Below are positions 62,074 to 64,000 of a stretch of 64,000 bases of DNA, piece after piece. The notes below the pieces were generated by a model, which saw nothing but the letters and a program-made list of their open reading frames with translations, ran no database searches and was not told where the DNA came from. This DNA comes from Platanthera guangdongensis (lineage: Eukaryota > Streptophyta > Magnoliopsida > Asparagales > Orchidaceae), in assembly GCA_039583875.1 (NCBI GenBank), contig CM077150.1, positions 4,606,332 to 4,670,331 of the forward strand, written 5' to 3'. Both the position numbers and the translations under genes were made by a program. Position 1 is the first letter of the stretch. Each line of letters opens with the position of its first letter.

Positions 62074-62965
62074 TAGCGGTGTGCAGGGAAACCTAAAACC
62101 GCACCAAACCGACAAACCGCACCGCATTTCAAACCGAACTGCTCGGTTGTTGTGCGGTTTGGTTTTGTATGTGTGAAAACCGACCCACGATCGGTGCGGT
62201 GCGGTTTATAACTCCATAAAACCGAGAAAACCGTACCGCACCGTGACTTAGGTTTTAACTTTTTAAAATTTTATGTCAAGAAAGAAAAACGCACGCACCG
62301 TAATTCGTAAATGAGTTTAACGGTCTTGTTGGGTCAATCTTAAAAATTAAACTCCACCATTGTTTTTTGGTGCCCAATAAGAAAAGTGCATGCACCGTAA
62401 ACACAAAATCATTCCCATTATAGGTCTTTCTATCACAAAGCAAAATTGATATGATTTCTCTATGATCTGTTACTTTTTTCATAGCTTGTTTGTATGTCTT
62501 ATTAGTACCAAAACAGTTTACGGTAATAGAACTCTCAGTTTACATTGCAAATGAGCAAATTAACAGTGGCATTAATAGTTAAAGGACTAGCTGAGGGCTG
62601 ATTATCATATAAGTACTAAAATTATTATAGCAAGTTTCTTGTGTCAAATCAGCCACAAAGTATTTCCCCGAGGGCCGAATTCCGCCTACGTGAATTCGCT
62701 CTTTCAACAGCTACATTTGATATTGCAAGGAACCAATCTTCAACTTTTCATAGATAAGTCTTGCCTAAATTAAAAAATGGACAAAAAAAACTGCCAAAAA
62801 CCGAAACCGCACCGCAAAAACTGACTCAAAACTGCACCAAATTGAAACCGCACAGCACGGTTTCGGTGCGGTGCGGTGCGGTTTTGGTCGGTAAGAAACA
62901 GCACCCCTGCGGTGCGGTTTCGGTTTGGACCCAAATCGCACAGAACCGCACTGCTCGCAGGCCTA
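62074..62965. mobile_element. hAT-type MITE with GGTGCGGTTT motifs
   Basis: 892 bp. The ends TAGCGGTGTGCAG and CTGCTCGCAGGCCTA are roughly inverted; flanks GCTATGTT (62066-62073) and GTTATGTT (62966-62973) are an 8-bp duplication with one mismatch. Both sub-terminal regions are packed with AACCGCACC/GGTGCGGTT words, like known plant hAT MITEs. No transposase. Confidence 0.82.
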
Positions 62966-63418
62966 GTTATGTTGCACCGACACCGACACGCGATACGACA
63001 CGACTCGCGACTCGTAAATTCTCAAAAAATATCATATTTTGACACGCTAGGACACGTATATTAAATATTTATTTTTTATAATTATGAAAATCCAAAGACA
63101 TTTAACAAAAAATTAAAAATAAACAAATAACAAATATTCAAATAAACCAAGACATGTTTAAATATTACTAATCAAATATTCAAATGCAAAACTTAACCAA
63201 AAGTCAAAAAATGATAGAACATTAACGCATTATTTTTCTTATAGTTTTTTCACTTCAAATAGATCACTGCTTAAAACTTTTACACACTTTCCAATTCCTT
63301 TTCCACCAATGATTAACAAATATGCTTTCACTTTTTTATATGAACTTATAAAATTGTTTTCACAAAAATTGTAGTTCCAACACAATTATCTCCCGCCTCA
63401 CCGTGAGTAGCTAGCTTA

Positions 63419-63506
63419 GGGACACGCGTGTCCGATTGAGCGGGACACGCGTGTCCGATTGAGCGGGACACGCGTGTCCGATTGAGCGGGACACGCGAGT
63501 CCCGCG
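63419..63506. repeat. 23-bp tandem repeat with an internal palindrome
   Basis: Three perfect units of GGGACACGCGTGTCCGATTG plus AGC (63419-63487) and a partial fourth. Each holds the 14-bp palindrome GGACACGCGTGTCC. It lies in the right sub-terminal part of the hAT-like element. Confidence 0.9.
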
Positions 63507-63620
63507 TGAGCCAGCGTGTCGGACGTCCGACACAAGTGTCAGAGAGTATCAGAGAGCAGGACGAGTGTCGGAGAGTCCGACACCGACACGTTGGGATTTT
63601 GAAGTGTCGGTGCTTCATAG

Positions 63621-64000
63621 GTGGCAAGTGATAAGGGTACATATAATCGCGTGGCTCAAAGAAACAAGTCAAATATTCAATGTTGAATACAGGTGAAATT
63701 CTCATACTCTGTGAAATATCTTGTTTGTAAGCATTTGCACCAATCCTTTCAATAACCGTGTAAGAAGTCATTCACTTGGAATTTAATTTTTGAGTAGTTC
63801 TCTTGGAGAACCTCTCAACATGTATGCGGACTAACATATATTCTCCGTCTTTGAAATTTTGCAATCTCATGTGGCTATCAGCATAAGATTTATAAATATT
63901 ATTATTGCAAGTAATCTTACATCGGACAGACTCATGCATGATACGCAAAGACGATAAATAACATTTGACAAACTCAACAGATCTCCTATGCATAAGCTAT
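63621..64000 (-). pseudogene. Gypsy integrase C-terminal part
   Basis: Minus-strand frames give KSYADSHMRLQNFKDGEYML, VRIHVERFSKRTTQKLNSK, a stop, then YTVIERIGANAYKQDIS and SPVFNIEYLTCFFEPRDYM, the GPY-type end of Gypsy integrase, equivalent to about 57700-57950 of the chromovirus. It continues off the right edge and is cut at 63620 by the hAT-like element. Confidence 0.8.

Larger units (their letters stand above)
62067..63620. mobile_element. hAT-like element of the CTATGAAGCAC family, split at its end
   Basis: The right end GTGTCGGTGCTTCATAG is inverted to the left end CTATGTTGCACCGACAC, whose first seven bases now lie at 62067-62073 and again at 62967-62973 because another element inserted there. 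Flanks GTGGCGGG (62059-62066) and GTGGCAAG (63621-63628) agree at 6 of 8. Length without the nested element is about 650 bp, close to the 679 bp of its relative at 11443-12121. Confidence 0.72.

Overview
This window is flowering-plant nuclear DNA. The evidence is a spliced plant NAD(H)-type glutamate dehydrogenase (GDH) gene and dense layers of plant transposable elements: Copia, chromovirus, Tat-type and Athila-type LTR elements, LINEs, and hAT-like and other short inverted-repeat elements. I cannot name the species. No rRNA, tRNA gene, CRISPR array or bacterial operon was seen.

The only host gene recognised is GDH on the minus strand. Five consecutive internal exons are visible: 51632-51745, 25853-26074, 25680-25754, 4613-4729 and 3943-4193. 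Each has GT/AG borders and an open frame; together they give 259 codons plus 2 bases. They run from the conserved region after the first plant GDH exon through the substrate-binding domain into the NAD-binding GFGNVG domain. The first exon must lie beyond 64000 and the last exons beyond position 1. Two introns are small (98 and 419 bp); the other two are 25,557 and 20,950 bp and consist mostly of nested transposons. The gene therefore exceeds 64 kb for a protein of about 410 residues.

Layout from the left. 1-3026: decayed minus-strand Copia element with a tandemly repeated gag segment and an inserted solo LTR. 3294-3835: MITE with TIRs of about 140 bp. 3943-4729: two GDH exons. 5330-25150, inside one intron: a deleted chromovirus-like element (TSD CTAAG); a LINE (17-bp TSD) cut by a 1.75-kb solo LTR (TSD CATTG) and a 679-bp hAT-like element; an LTR; and a Gypsy element carrying one miniature and one full Copia element (TSD CTATC). 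25680-26074: two GDH exons. 26768-50821, inside the next intron: a truncated Tat-like element; an Athila-like element split by a SIRE-like Copia element that carries an unfamiliar long reading frame, itself split by a 6.2-kb gag-protease LTR element (TSD AGCAT) with minisatellites in both LTRs; and a chromovirus-family solo LTR. 51632-51745: GDH exon. 51947-59568: full-length but decayed chromovirus. 59609-64000: LTR-like DNA with a LINE (13-bp TSD), and a minus-strand Gypsy pol tail split by a hAT-like element that is itself split at its terminus by another hAT-type MITE.

Apart from GDH, nothing here looks like a working host gene. The transposon frames carry stops and frameshifts; the Copia element at 19598-24725 is among the best preserved. 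The value of the window lies in the expanded gene and in the insertion history readable from target-site duplications.
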